Positions 1-7,660 of a stretch of DNA of 64,000 nt are shown piece by piece. A program made the translations under genes and the position numbers. The notes beneath the pieces are model-generated. The model was not told the DNA's origin, did no database searches, and saw nothing but the letters and a program-made list of their open reading frames with translations. The DNA comes from Nitrospira sp. CR1.1 (lineage in GTDB: Bacteria; Nitrospirota; Nitrospiria; Nitrospirales; Nitrospiraceae): contig WIAF01000007.1 in the NCBI GenBank assembly GCA_014055465.1, forward strand, positions 62,001 through 126,000, read 5' to 3'. Position 1 is the first letter of the stretch. Each line of letters opens with the position of its first letter.

Positions 1-1547
1 TGGCCGGGCATACTTTCGACTCCGATCACCCCGCCCATCTGTTCCACGAGCTGCTTACAAATGGCCAGCCCCAGCCCCGTGCCGCCAAATTTTCGTGTTG
101 TTGATGTATCCGCTTGAGAGAACGGTTTGAACAGCATCTCCTGGACCTCAGGAGATATGCCGATTCCCGTATCCGATACCGCGAATTCAATCGTGACCTG
201 CTGGTCGGTCTCCGCTCCGTGGGTGACGAGGATGATCACTTCTCCCTGCTGGGTAAACTTGATCGCATTGGCGGTCAAATTCACAAGGATCTGTCGCAGC
301 CGGCCCGGGTCTCCCCGCAGCGCCGTGGGCACGTCCGCATGAAGCAGGTACCCGATCTCCAACCCCTTGCTCTGCGCCGGCTCGGCAAAGAGGTCCAACG
401 CCTCCTCGACCATCGCCCGTAAATCGAAATCAATCGACTCCAGGGTCAACCTGCCCGCTTCGAATTTAGAGAAATCCAGGATGTCATTGATGATGTCGAG
501 AAGCGCATCGCTGGACCGGCGCACGATCTCGGCATACTCGCGTTGTTCATCCGTTAACTCCGTATCGAGCAGCAACCCGGTCATCCCGATAATGCCGTTC
601 ATGGGCGTGCGGATTTCATGGCTCATGACGGCCAGGAAGGCCGATTTGGCTTGCGTGGCGGCTTGGGCATCGAACAAGGCTTTGTCGAGGCGCGATGACT
701 GATCACGAACGGTGCGCTCGTACACATCCATCAATTGGTTGAGCACCAGCGCTTGAGAGCGGAGTTGGTCTGCCGTCGGGGCGGCTTGCGATCGCTGAAG
801 CTGCGCCGAACGACGGGGGTTGGAAAAAATCATGTCGGGGGTATCGAAGGGAAGGAGGCTCGCCTTTGCGGCCAGCGCGAATGGCTTAAAGAGCTGCGCC
901 GTTTCCTCAGGGATGTGATTTCTACTGAATAGAATGATGGCAAAGAGCTCCCCTGACGGGAGTAATCCTCCGAACCCCAGCACAGATTTGATGCCGAATG
1001 GAATGACAAAAGTGTTCTGCGCTGGGATGTAGGGGCTTCCTACCGCCTCCGGGACATAAAAGACGTTGTATGCTTGTTGCTCAGCTGCGAGCAGCATAGT
1101 CGGCGTCGGTTTGATCACACAATTGACGTCGATTCCAAGCTGGTGGATGAGCTGCGAGATCATGGGAATACTGGTGAGGACCTGTTCGCTGGGCAGCGGA
1201 ATGACCTGGTGGCCGCTCGACAGGTGCCTGGAGTTCCACGCCGGTTCTTGTCCCACGGTCCCTAACAAGACGAGGCACTTATGCGTAGGGGATTCCTCAA
1301 TATTCCCGAGCATCTGTCGCGCGCGGTTCTGCAACTCTGAATTCAATCCGCCGAATGGTTGAGTGACGAACAGCCGCACGAGTGCACAGGATCGTTGGGA
1401 CGTGCCTTTCATCAGAAAATGGTCATACAGGAATCGCACCATTTGTCCTGCAACCTCCTCCATGCTGGCCGCATCTGCGCCAATTTTCCGGAGGGTGGTG
1501 AGGGTATCTGTCAGTTCGGAGAGCGTGAAGTTGGGCGGATTAAACAT
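1..1547 (-). CDS. Sensor histidine kinase, 3' end cut by window edge
   Basis: The minus-strand frame is open from an ATG at 1547 to the left edge, giving at least 515 residues; the C-terminus (and any receiver domain) lies outside the window. The start is preceded by a purine-rich GAGAGAGAG and an in-frame TAG lies upstream, so no earlier start exists. The N-terminal ~300 residues have no transmembrane segment and look like a GAF-type sensory fold, though I cannot name the family. A coiled linker leads to a HisKA box with [15 protein letters not shown] around residue 335, the histidine being the phosphoacceptor. The HATPase domain follows with an N box (NLTANAIKF), DTGIGI, a FKPFSQAD loop and [15 protein letters not shown]. 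It is a soluble two-component kinase; its ligand and partner regulator are not visible. Confidence 0.9.
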   Translation of the reverse strand, partial: MFNPPNFTLSELTDTLTTLRKIGADAASMEEVAGQMVRFLYDHFLMKGTSQRSCALVRLFVTQPFGGLNSELQNRARQMLGNIEESPTHKCLVLLGTVGQEPAWNSRHLSSGHQVIPLPSEQVLTSIPMISQLIHQLGIDVNCVIKPTPTMLLAAEQQAYNVFYVPEAVGSPYIPAQNTFVIPFGIKSVLGFGGLLPSGELFAIILFSRNHIPEETAQLFKPFALAAKASLLPFDTPDMIFSNPRRSAQLQRSQAAPTADQLRSQALVLNQLMDVYERTVRDQSSRLDKALFDAQAATQAKSAFLAVMSHEIRTPMNGIIGMTGLLLDTELTDEQREYAEIVRRSSDALLDIINDILDFSKFEAGRLTLESIDFDLRAMVEEALDLFAEPAQSKGLEIGYLLHADVPTALRGDPGRLRQILVNLTANAIKFTQQGEVIILVTHGAETDQQVTIEFAVSDTGIGISPEVQEMLFKPFSQADTSTTRKFGGTGLGLAICKQLVEQMGGVIGVESMPG

Positions 1548-2028
1548 CTCTCTCTCGCTAGGCGCGTGGTGGATCAGGGGGGAAGAACGGACGTTTCTCT
1601 ACTGCCGGGCCTTTTTCAGAACCCCGGAGTTTGGCCTGAGACAGCTGGGTCTGATGGTGACAGGAGGAGACAGTGGCGGATGGTGAACGTTTCATGAGCG
1701 GTGCGCAGGGAGCTGAAGCAAACATCTCGCTCCACCTCTCAACCCGGATGGGGATCCACCGCGCCAGTTGAGAAATCACGATAAGATCAGGTTGCCACCA
1801 TCCCAGTAAAAAGTAAAGATGAGGACGCGTTTCGGGATGACGTGCTTCCGGAACCATCCGATCCCTTGACGCAAGTGAGCCCGCGCTATTCACGACACAC
1901 CGTCATGAATCAGGCGGGCTAGATTCCTCTGACAGAGTTGTACGCTGTTCCCGCAGCGCGGGCCGCCACCGGCTGACCTCTTGCGGGTCAATGCTACGGA
2001 GGCTCGCAACGGCAACGGGTAGCTACGC
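1548..2028. other. Intergenic region, no convincing gene
   Basis: This 480-base stretch lies upstream of the kinase and downstream of two small minus-strand genes. The only long open frame (1558-1893, minus) has an erratic composition, no ribosome site and no family resemblance, so I do not call it. It presumably holds the kinase promoter, but I see no clear -35/-10 pair. Confidence 0.5.
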
Positions 2029-2217
2029 TCAGATTGTCCCGACTGCCTCCTCCCGGTCCTGATCGGTGACGACGGCCCGGCCGCGGGTGACTGCTACGAT
2101 GCCGATGTAGATTCTCTGCGCCCCCTTGGACCACTGGGAGTTCAGGGGGAGGCCACGGAATGCGGCCTCAGCGGCTTTGCGTTCGTCATCTGTTAGAAAA
2201 CTCTCATCGATCAACAT
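2029..2217 (-). CDS. Small hypothetical protein (62 aa)
   Basis: A 62-residue charged, soluble protein of unknown function. The start ATG at 2217 was chosen because GAGG lies six to seven bases upstream; a TTG fifteen bases earlier in the same frame would put the ribosome site inside the gene. The sequence begins MLIDESFLTDDERKAAEAAF, a helix-rich, acidic segment, and ends with a beta-rich half (RIYIGIVAVTRGRAVV). It starts 11 bases after the stop of the 65-residue gene at 2229-2426, so the two are probably one transcript. No domain is recognisable. Confidence 0.6.
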   Translation of the reverse strand: MLIDESFLTDDERKAAEAAFRGLPLNSQWSKGAQRIYIGIVAVTRGRAVVTDQDREEAVGTI

Positions 2218-2228
2218 CGTACACCTCA

Positions 2229-2426
2229 TCAATCCTTTCTCGCGCCGTATGCCGCCTGACCGGCAGGCGGCACGCGCGTGAACCGGATACGTGTCCCGGT
2301 CGAACGCAGTCCCGACACGGGGAGCTTCATGAACTCGCGGACCGACAGGGGCCAGAGCCCTTGTTGTCCTCCAGAAGCCGCTGCTGTTGGATGCGACGAA
2401 CCGGGTGCTGTGTCGGCTGCGTTCAT
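2229..2426 (-). CDS. Small hypothetical protein (65 aa)
   Basis: A 65-residue open frame with a strong ribosome site (GAGGAGG, six bases before the ATG at 2426). The N-terminal third is low complexity (Ala/Gly/Ser/Pro) and the rest is basic with a WPLSVREFMKLPVSG segment. No family is recognised. The good ribosome site and tight coupling to the downstream 62-residue gene are the main reasons to believe it is translated. Confidence 0.5.
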   Translation of the reverse strand: MNAADTAPGSSHPTAAASGGQQGLWPLSVREFMKLPVSGLRSTGTRIRFTRVPPAGQAAYGARKD

Positions 2427-2615
2427 GGTGGCCTCCTCGTCACATGAAGAGTCATCAACTGCTCTGTCTCCAGTTCTACCGCCTGTTATCGGAAATCAGG
2501 ACTAGCGGAATCCCTGGACCCCGTCTGCCTTTGCCCTGATTCCGGCATTGAATCTGTGTGCCTGACAGCTTACGCTAGACCGATCGCCGTCAGCCTGTTT
2601 AGAAAGGGGAGCTGC

Positions 2616-3524
2616 ATGCCGGTTTCTACAATGCTTCTCGCGCTGGGACTGATTGGGGTCGTCGGGTGCGCCGGGTCGGCTCCTCCGGTCCGCACCAACA
2701 GCGGCGCCCATCCGCCACAACTTGCCGATGTCATTCCTCCCGACCAGCCGTTCCAACGCCATATGGTTGATCTCGACGGCCTGCATCTCAGCGTTCTGGA
2801 AGCGGGGACCGGTGATCCGATTATTTTCGTGCACGGCGTGGTCACGACCAGCAATATCTTTCCCCAATACGTGGGCGCCTATTCTCCGGAGTTTCGCGGT
2901 ATCGCAGTGGACCTGCGCGGGTACGGCGATTCGGAAAAGCCGGTGACGGGTTTTTCCATCCCCAATTTTTCCCGCGATTTGATCAAATTGGCCGATGTGC
3001 TCCAGATCCAGAAGGCGGTGTGGGTGGGCGTCTCGATGGGCGGCATGATTCTCCAGCAGCTGGCTCTGGATCATCCGGAACGCGTACGGGCCTTGGTGCT
3101 GGTCTCGACGACCGACGGGCCGATGATTCTGGACAAGGATATTTCCTCGATCGGCGCGCCCCGCGACTATCGCGAGGTCTCGAAGAATATGATTGTGGAG
3201 AGTTTTCCCGCCGGCGCGCAGGCGAAGACGTATCAGCCGCTGCTCGACCGCATTTCCACCTGGAACGGCACGGTGATCCGCGAGGCGCTCACGTCCATGT
3301 CGCAATTTTCGGTGCGCGGCCAATTGACCGGCATCCGGGCGCCGACCTTGATCCTGGTCGGGTCGAAGGATGATGTGGCGACGCCGGCCATTGCGAAGGA
3401 CATCCAGGCGCAGATTTCCGGCTCGCAGGTCGTGGCGTTCGATACGGGCCATTTTATGATGGCGGAAGATCCGGCTCGGTTCCGCGCCGTGCTCGGGGAT
3501 TTCTTGAAGAGGTTGCCGCAGTAG
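2616..3524 (+). CDS. Alpha/beta-hydrolase lipoprotein
   Basis: A 302-residue alpha/beta-hydrolase fold enzyme. The start at 2616 is supported by AAAGGGGAG upstream and by the signal peptide it creates: a hydrophobic stretch ends in a lipobox LIGVVGC with Cys18, so the protein is predicted to be lipid-anchored in the envelope. The fold motifs are in order: VHGVVTT (oxyanion loop), the nucleophile elbow GVSMGGM with the catalytic Ser, a SKDD acid region and a DTGHFM segment carrying the catalytic His. It resembles 3-oxoadipate-lactonase/haloperoxidase-like hydrolases, but the substrate cannot be read from the sequence. It stands alone, followed by another secreted protein about 100 bases away. 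Confidence 0.88.
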   Translation: MPVSTMLLALGLIGVVGCAGSAPPVRTNSGAHPPQLADVIPPDQPFQRHMVDLDGLHLSVLEAGTGDPIIFVHGVVTTSNIFPQYVGAYSPEFRGIAVDLRGYGDSEKPVTGFSIPNFSRDLIKLADVLQIQKAVWVGVSMGGMILQQLALDHPERVRALVLVSTTDGPMILDKDISSIGAPRDYREVSKNMIVESFPAGAQAKTYQPLLDRISTWNGTVIREALTSMSQFSVRGQLTGIRAPTLILVGSKDDVATPAIAKDIQAQISGSQVVAFDTGHFMMAEDPARFRAVLGDFLKRLPQ

Positions 3525-3629
3525 ACGCGCAGGGAGCCCCGTGATGCGCTGCCCGTGCGCAGCATCCGGCCCGGATGGTATGATGCCGGAAGACAGTTCA
3601 CCTTGTTCTATTCACTCAGAGGGGACATT

Positions 3630-4046
3630 ATGACCATGCATGTATCGCGGTATCTCATCGGGGTTTCATTGGGCCTGTTGTTATGGTCTGGATCCGGCCT
3701 TGCGACGGAACCCGCCGATGTGGAGAAATTCGTCAATGCCCGTATCGAGATCGGTGAAATGATGACGAACTATTTCAAGGGCGGAGAATCATACGGATCG
3801 GGGCAACGGCCGTCGCCGGAGAAAATGAAGGAAATGGGCGATGATATCAATGGCAAGCTCAGCGAGCTGTTATCAAAGCGCGGCCTGTCATTGGAGGAAT
3901 ATCGCGTGCGCAGCAAAGAAATCTTTGCTGACAAAGAAGCCGTCGACGCGTATTTGGCCGCACATCCCGATCTGAAGACTCGTTATGACGCGCTGCCGCT
4001 GAGCCGGATGGGCGGGGGCGGAGGGAGCACCGGTCGGGGTTATTAG
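3630..4046 (+). CDS. Secreted protein of unknown function (138 aa)
   Basis: A 138-residue protein with a clear signal peptide (hydrophobic core after MTMHVSRYLIG, probable cleavage after GLATE or just before it). The ATG at 3630 was preferred over an upstream in-frame ATG (3555) because GAGGGG sits directly before it and because it starts the signal peptide. The mature part is helical and charged, with a FVNARIEIGEMMTNYF helix and a segment LSKRGLSLEEYR that recalls DUF4168-like helical secreted proteins. The tail is Gly-rich (GGGGGSTGRGY). Function unknown. Confidence 0.75.
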   Translation: MTMHVSRYLIGVSLGLLLWSGSGLATEPADVEKFVNARIEIGEMMTNYFKGGESYGSGQRPSPEKMKEMGDDINGKLSELLSKRGLSLEEYRVRSKEIFADKEAVDAYLAAHPDLKTRYDALPLSRMGGGGGSTGRGY

Positions 4047-4088
4047 CAGACGGGGTAAGGTCTTCCAAATACTGCTTGCTCAGCAATG

Positions 4089-4127
4089 GAACGCCCGGCG
4101 TATGGCGCCAGTCCGCCGGGCGCGTTC
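4089..4127. terminator. Long hairpin between convergent genes
   Basis: GAACGCCCGGCG pairs with CGCCGGGCG plus GTTC (one bulged C), a 13-base loop between. It lies in the gap between two genes that converge from both sides (stop at 4046 on plus, stop at 4169 on minus), where a bidirectional terminator is expected. There is no U tract on either strand, so the terminator role is inferred from position and stem strength. Confidence 0.5.
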
Positions 4128-4168
4128 ATGTCAGCATTGTCTCGCTGGATGGCGGCGAACCAGGTTGG

Positions 4169-4618
4169 CTAGACGACCTGGATGAACAGATTCGTCAAGT
4201 GCTCCATGCCGATGCAGTCGAGAATGCAATAGGCGCGATAGTGCATCCGTCCCTTCTCGCCGGCGAGAAAGCTGATTGTCGATTCCCGGTTCATCATCCA
4301 GAGCGGGCTGGTTTCCTGCTTCCAACCGTCTTCGGCCCGCACGGCAATCTGGTGCGTGTCACCGGCGGCCAGGCTGGTCAGGTCTTCGCCGAAGACGAAG
4401 GTGATCTTTACCATCGTGTCTTTGGGGATCTGTAACATCCGCTTTCCGCCATAGGGCTTGCCCTTCTCATCGAAGAATCCCTTTTCGCTCACGCGCACCT
4501 TGATTTCCAGCGGGGCCTTGTCGGAGCCGCTGGCATAGGTCAGCGCCGGCGCAAGCAAGGCGGCGGCACAGGCCAAGGTGGTGAGGCCGGTGGCGAATCG
4601 CTTCATGATCTCCTTCAT
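4169..4618 (-). CDS. Periplasmic cupredoxin-like protein
   Basis: A 149-residue exported protein with a signal peptide cleaved about residue 30 (TYAS). The mature part is a small beta-rich domain with the layout of cupredoxins: a first His in GDTHQ (His89), then a C-terminal metal loop with Cys131, Cys135, Met138 and His140. A pair of cysteines spaced CxxxC followed by a His resembles the CuA loop of cytochrome oxidase subunit II and nitrous oxide reductase, but the Cys-to-His spacing is one residue longer here (see findings). Two starts are possible: ATG 4618 (AGGAG nine bases upstream) and ATG 4606; the first is given. It is a likely periplasmic copper protein, electron carrier or copper chaperone. 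Confidence 0.75.
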   Translation of the reverse strand: MKEIMKRFATGLTTLACAAALLAPALTYASGSDKAPLEIKVRVSEKGFFDEKGKPYGGKRMLQIPKDTMVKITFVFGEDLTSLAAGDTHQIAVRAEDGWKQETSPLWMMNRESTISFLAGEKGRMHYRAYCILDCIGMEHLTNLFIQVV

Positions 4619-4855
4619 GATCCTGATCTCCTGTCTGCAGACCGGCGTTCAGTTCGAGCCGGCCCTTCCCTGGTCGGGAGCGATGGTGGTGAAATGTCCT
4701 GGAGGTCGAGAGCGGAGTGGGGTGTTCAGTACGATGTGGACTGTGTGCCCGAACGCTTCGCCTGCTGTCTTGACCTTAGCACAGCACCGGTGGTTGGCAA
4801 GTTCTTTCACCGGATGAGCAAACACAGTACGCCGGAAAAGCGGAGAGCGTTCGAC

Positions 4856-5656
4856 TCAGGGTAAACCCTGATCAATCAGGGCCTTGGCATCCGCGATCGG
4901 AAGCTCGCGCCAGGCGCCAGGCTGGAGAGCGCCGAGCGCGAAGGGACCGTATTGAATGCGGCGAAGCCTAGTGACTTCATGGCCCAGCGCCTTGAACAGG
5001 CGCCGGATTTCCCGGTTCTTTCCCTCGGTCAACGTCACGGACATATGCGATTCCCGCCCGGAGCGTTTTTGAATCTCCAGCATCGCGCAGTGCAAGCGCT
5101 CGCCCTGATCGTCATGGCCATCGATGGCCGCCTGCGCCGTTTCATCCGTGACCTCGCCGCGCACGGTCACCAGATAGCGCCGCGGCACCCGCTGCTTCGG
5201 GTCTGTCAAAAAGCTGGAGATCGCAGTGTCGCTGGTGAGCAGGAGAAGGCCGCTGGTGGCTTGGTCTAAGCGTCCGACCGCATGCAGACGTGTGAATTCC
5301 GGAGGCAGCACGTCAAAAATCGTGCGCCGGCCTTTCTCGTCAGCATGCGTCGTGACCAAGCCTTTGGGTTTATGAAAGAGGATGAACCGTGGAGTGCCTT
5401 CCTGCAGCGGGTGCTCATCGAGTGTGACGACATCACCGGGCCAGGCCACCCAGGTCTCGGGCCGGCGCACGAGGCGTTGGTTGATACGGACGCGTCCGGC
5501 CTTGATCCATGCCTGCGCCCGGCTCCGGCTGGCGATGCCGAGTTTCGAGAGGAGACGGTCCAGCGTGACGCGCTGCGCATTGCCCTGATCGGCAGGAGGT
5601 TTTTGGCGAACCGCGAGAGGCGCGGCTCTCCGTTTGCCTGGCTTTTTTCCGAGCAT
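4856..5656 (-). CDS. Pseudouridine synthase, RsuA/RluB family
   Basis: A 266-residue rRNA pseudouridine synthase. A basic N-terminal tail (KKPGKRRAAP) leads to an S4 RNA-binding domain at about residues 30-80 (RLLSKLGIASRSRAQAWIKAG), then the catalytic domain with FHKPKGLVTT and the active-site motif GRLDQATSGLLLL, whose Asp is the nucleophile. Later motifs NREIRRLFKALGH are typical of the RsuA/RluB/RluE/RluF group. It would isomerise uridine in 16S or 23S rRNA in the cytoplasm. Whether it is RsuA (16S) or RluB (23S) cannot be decided from the sequence alone; the S4 domain and length fit RluB slightly better. Confidence 0.92.
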   Translation of the reverse strand: MLGKKPGKRRAAPLAVRQKPPADQGNAQRVTLDRLLSKLGIASRSRAQAWIKAGRVRINQRLVRRPETWVAWPGDVVTLDEHPLQEGTPRFILFHKPKGLVTTHADEKGRRTIFDVLPPEFTRLHAVGRLDQATSGLLLLTSDTAISSFLTDPKQRVPRRYLVTVRGEVTDETAQAAIDGHDDQGERLHCAMLEIQKRSGRESHMSVTLTEGKNREIRRLFKALGHEVTRLRRIQYGPFALGALQPGAWRELPIADAKALIDQGLP

Positions 5657-6024
5657 GGCCTGACTCTACACCGGCGCGCAATGAAAGAGAAGGTGCGGGG
5701 ACGGCTGCATGTCATGCGCCTGCGATGGTATGATGGCGGCGGTTTGGCGAACCGATGGTGCAACGAACCAGGCGCGGGAGCATCGTCACGGTCGATTGTA
5801 CTCCAGTGCGAGGGCCACAAGAGCCGCCCCTTGCAAACCAATATAATGCAAACCAAATGGGGAAGGGGCTCCCGATGCAGTCGGGATAGTCGACACGTGA
5901 ATGGTTGCGGGTCACGCCCGGCAGTGGCGGCGAGGCGGAGTTGAAGATCGCCTGCAAGAAGGTGTCGAGGCGCGCCGTTGAGGCGAGCCGCGCCGACTTC
6001 AGAGGCTTGTGACAGGGAATCTCT
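5657..6024. other. Intergenic region with a short tandem repeat
   Basis: A 368-base divergent gap between the pseudouridine synthase (minus) and the Sel1 protein (plus). It holds two exact copies of TGCAAACCAA (5832-5841 and 5847-5856) separated by TATAA, so that a TATAAT sits between them at 5842-5847. No good -35 element stands 16-18 bases upstream on the plus strand. Open frames on the minus strand (5712-6068) look non-coding. The region should contain promoters for both flanking genes. Confidence 0.4.
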
Positions 6025-6471
6025 ATGACGGTAGGGAGACGGTGGGCGGTCATGCTGACGGCTGTCACAGCGCTGCTCTGCGGCTGGGCGTCGTTCGTTC
6101 AGGCCGATCCCGCGTCCGAATATCAACTGCAGGCCCTGGCCGGCGAGGGGGACGCAAATGCGCAATGGATGTTAGGCCAGGCCTTGCTCACCGGAAACCT
6201 GGGCACCACCGATGAGGCCCAGGCGGTGCGCTGGCTGCAACGGGCGGCAGATCAAGGGCATGCGCTAGCGCAGCGGGACATGGGGATGTTGTACGAACAG
6301 GGGCAGGGCGTGACTCAGGATACGCTGGAAGCGTTCTTCTGGTATTCCCTCGCCAGTCGGCAGGACAGCGGGCGCGCCAAAATGCGGCGCGATGTCCTGG
6401 CGGCCATGCTGACGCCCGATCAGCGTGACGCCATTGCGGCTCGCCTTAAAGGCTGGCGGCCGAGCAGGTAA
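6025..6471 (+). CDS. Secreted Sel1-repeat protein
   Basis: A 148-residue exported protein. The signal peptide (MTVGRRWAVMLTAVTALLCG, cleavage near VQADP) is followed by two to three Sel1-like repeats: GDANAQWMLGQALLTG, DEAQAVRWLQRAADQGHALAQRDMGMLYEQGQG and TLEAFFWYSLASRQ. Sel1 repeats form an alpha/alpha solenoid used for protein-protein contacts in the periplasm. The start follows a GGGAATC site. It is short for the family, so probably an adaptor rather than an enzyme; its partner is unknown. Confidence 0.82.
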   Translation: MTVGRRWAVMLTAVTALLCGWASFVQADPASEYQLQALAGEGDANAQWMLGQALLTGNLGTTDEAQAVRWLQRAADQGHALAQRDMGMLYEQGQGVTQDTLEAFFWYSLASRQDSGRAKMRRDVLAAMLTPDQRDAIAARLKGWRPSR

Positions 6472-6501
6472 TCTTCGCAGGCAAGACCGGACGGCGTTCG
6501 C

Positions 6502-6999
6502 TCACCCCTGCGTCTTCCGCCGAAAGAGGTCCGTGCTGAGCGACTGAATGCGGTCGAGAAACAGCAGGCCGTTCAGGTGGTCCACCTCGTGTTGAAACGC
6601 CAGCGCCTCGAATCCCGACGTAGTGAGTGTCACGCTCCTGCCGTCCGGCGCCAGACCTTCCACTACCGCCTGTTCATGCCGTAGCACGTTGCCGGTATAG
6701 TCCGGCACGCTCAAGCAACCTTCACGCAGAATCTTCGGTCCTTCCAATACGAGCATCACCGGGTTGATCATCACAATCAACCCATGTCCCGTCTCGCCCT
6801 TTTTACGCGACACATCCACGACGATCACCCGCAAGGCATAGCCGATTTGCGGGGCAGCAAGGGCGACTCCGGGAGAAGCAGCGAGGGTATCGAGCAAGTC
6901 TTGCACAACGGCCTGCGTTGCCGGATCGGAGGGCAGGCAGACGGCGCTTTCGGTCTTCAACGTCGGGTGGGGATAGTGGAGGACCGGACGGATCGCCAC
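6502..6999 (-). CDS. def: Peptide deformylase
   Basis: A 165-residue metalloenzyme that removes the formyl group from the N-terminal Met of new proteins. The three family motifs are present: GVALAAPQIG (motif I), EGCLSVP (motif II, with the metal-ligand Cys) and QHEVDHLNG (motif III, HExDH, with two metal His and the catalytic Glu). The start is taken as GTG 6999, which gives the usual N-terminus (MAIRPVLHYPHP) and lies two bases after the stop of the upstream ACT-domain gene; the open frame continues further upstream but that part is the out-of-frame reading of that gene. The coupling implies one transcript. The fmt formyltransferase gene that often accompanies def is not next to it. Confidence 0.93.
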   Translation of the reverse strand: MAIRPVLHYPHPTLKTESAVCLPSDPATQAVVQDLLDTLAASPGVALAAPQIGYALRVIVVDVSRKKGETGHGLIVMINPVMLVLEGPKILREGCLSVPDYTGNVLRHEQAVVEGLAPDGRSVTLTTSGFEALAFQHEVDHLNGLLFLDRIQSLSTDLFRRKTQG

Positions 7000-7001
7000 G
7001 A

Positions 7002-7550
7002 TCAGAACGTCACACTGTCGAGCGGGCGGAACGTGAGATCGACACCCAACAGCGGTTTGAGCGCTTCCAGCGCGTGCTTGAGCGGATCCGCCTGCCGGTC
7101 TTGCGGTAGTTGAATTTCCAGCACCATGACATAGACGGGGACCTCGCCCGAGCCGATGACGCGGGTATTCATGTCGGTGATGTTGCCGCCTTGGTCCGCC
7201 ACGGTGCGCGCAACCTGCGCCACGATTCCAGGATGGTCCGCGCCGTACACCGACAGCATGAAGGTCGGTACCTCCGGTATGTGCCGACGAAGCGCGGCTT
7301 GATCGGGAAGCGCTCTGCACAAAACGGCAAGATCCAACGATCGCGTCGAGGCCATCAGTCGATTGCCTAGTGCTTCTGCGTCGAGTCCCTGCGGCAGGCG
7401 GACCATGAGCATCATGGTGAACTCGCCGCGGAGCCTGGTCATGCAGCTGTCTTCTATATTGCAGCCCAGTTGATAGAGGCTGTCGGCCATGAGGGCGACG
7501 ATGCCGGGACGGTCTTGTCCGAAAGCGGTAATGATGGCGAAATGATCCAT
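7002..7550 (-). CDS. Tandem ACT-domain protein, GcvR-like
   Basis: A 182-residue protein made of two ACT domains (about 1-80 and 90-175). The start MDHFAIITAFGQDRPGIVA is typical of the GcvR family of amino-acid-binding regulators; the second domain begins TFMLSVYGADHPGIVAQ. ACT domains bind amino acids, often glycine or serine, and GcvR proteins act by binding a partner regulator rather than DNA. There is no obvious ribosome site, and longer N-terminal readings are out-of-frame readings of the hrpB 3' region. It is coupled to def (two-base gap). Confidence 0.85.
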   Translation of the reverse strand: MDHFAIITAFGQDRPGIVALMADSLYQLGCNIEDSCMTRLRGEFTMMLMVRLPQGLDAEALGNRLMASTRSLDLAVLCRALPDQAALRRHIPEVPTFMLSVYGADHPGIVAQVARTVADQGGNITDMNTRVIGSGEVPVYVMVLEIQLPQDRQADPLKHALEALKPLLGVDLTFRPLDSVTF

Positions 7551-7660
7551 GCGAGGCTCGTTAGGCGACGGACTGCTGTGCGTGTCGCGTAGCATGCGCG
7601 AATTGCTGACGATTCGCAAGCGGAGAGGCGAGGCCTGTGCGACCGGCTCTCCCTGGATTT

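Noticed and set aside
1558-1893. 111-residue minus-strand frame upstream of the histidine kinase
   Set aside because: Composition is erratic, no ribosome site, no resemblance to any fold; it ends just before the kinase start and is best seen as chance.
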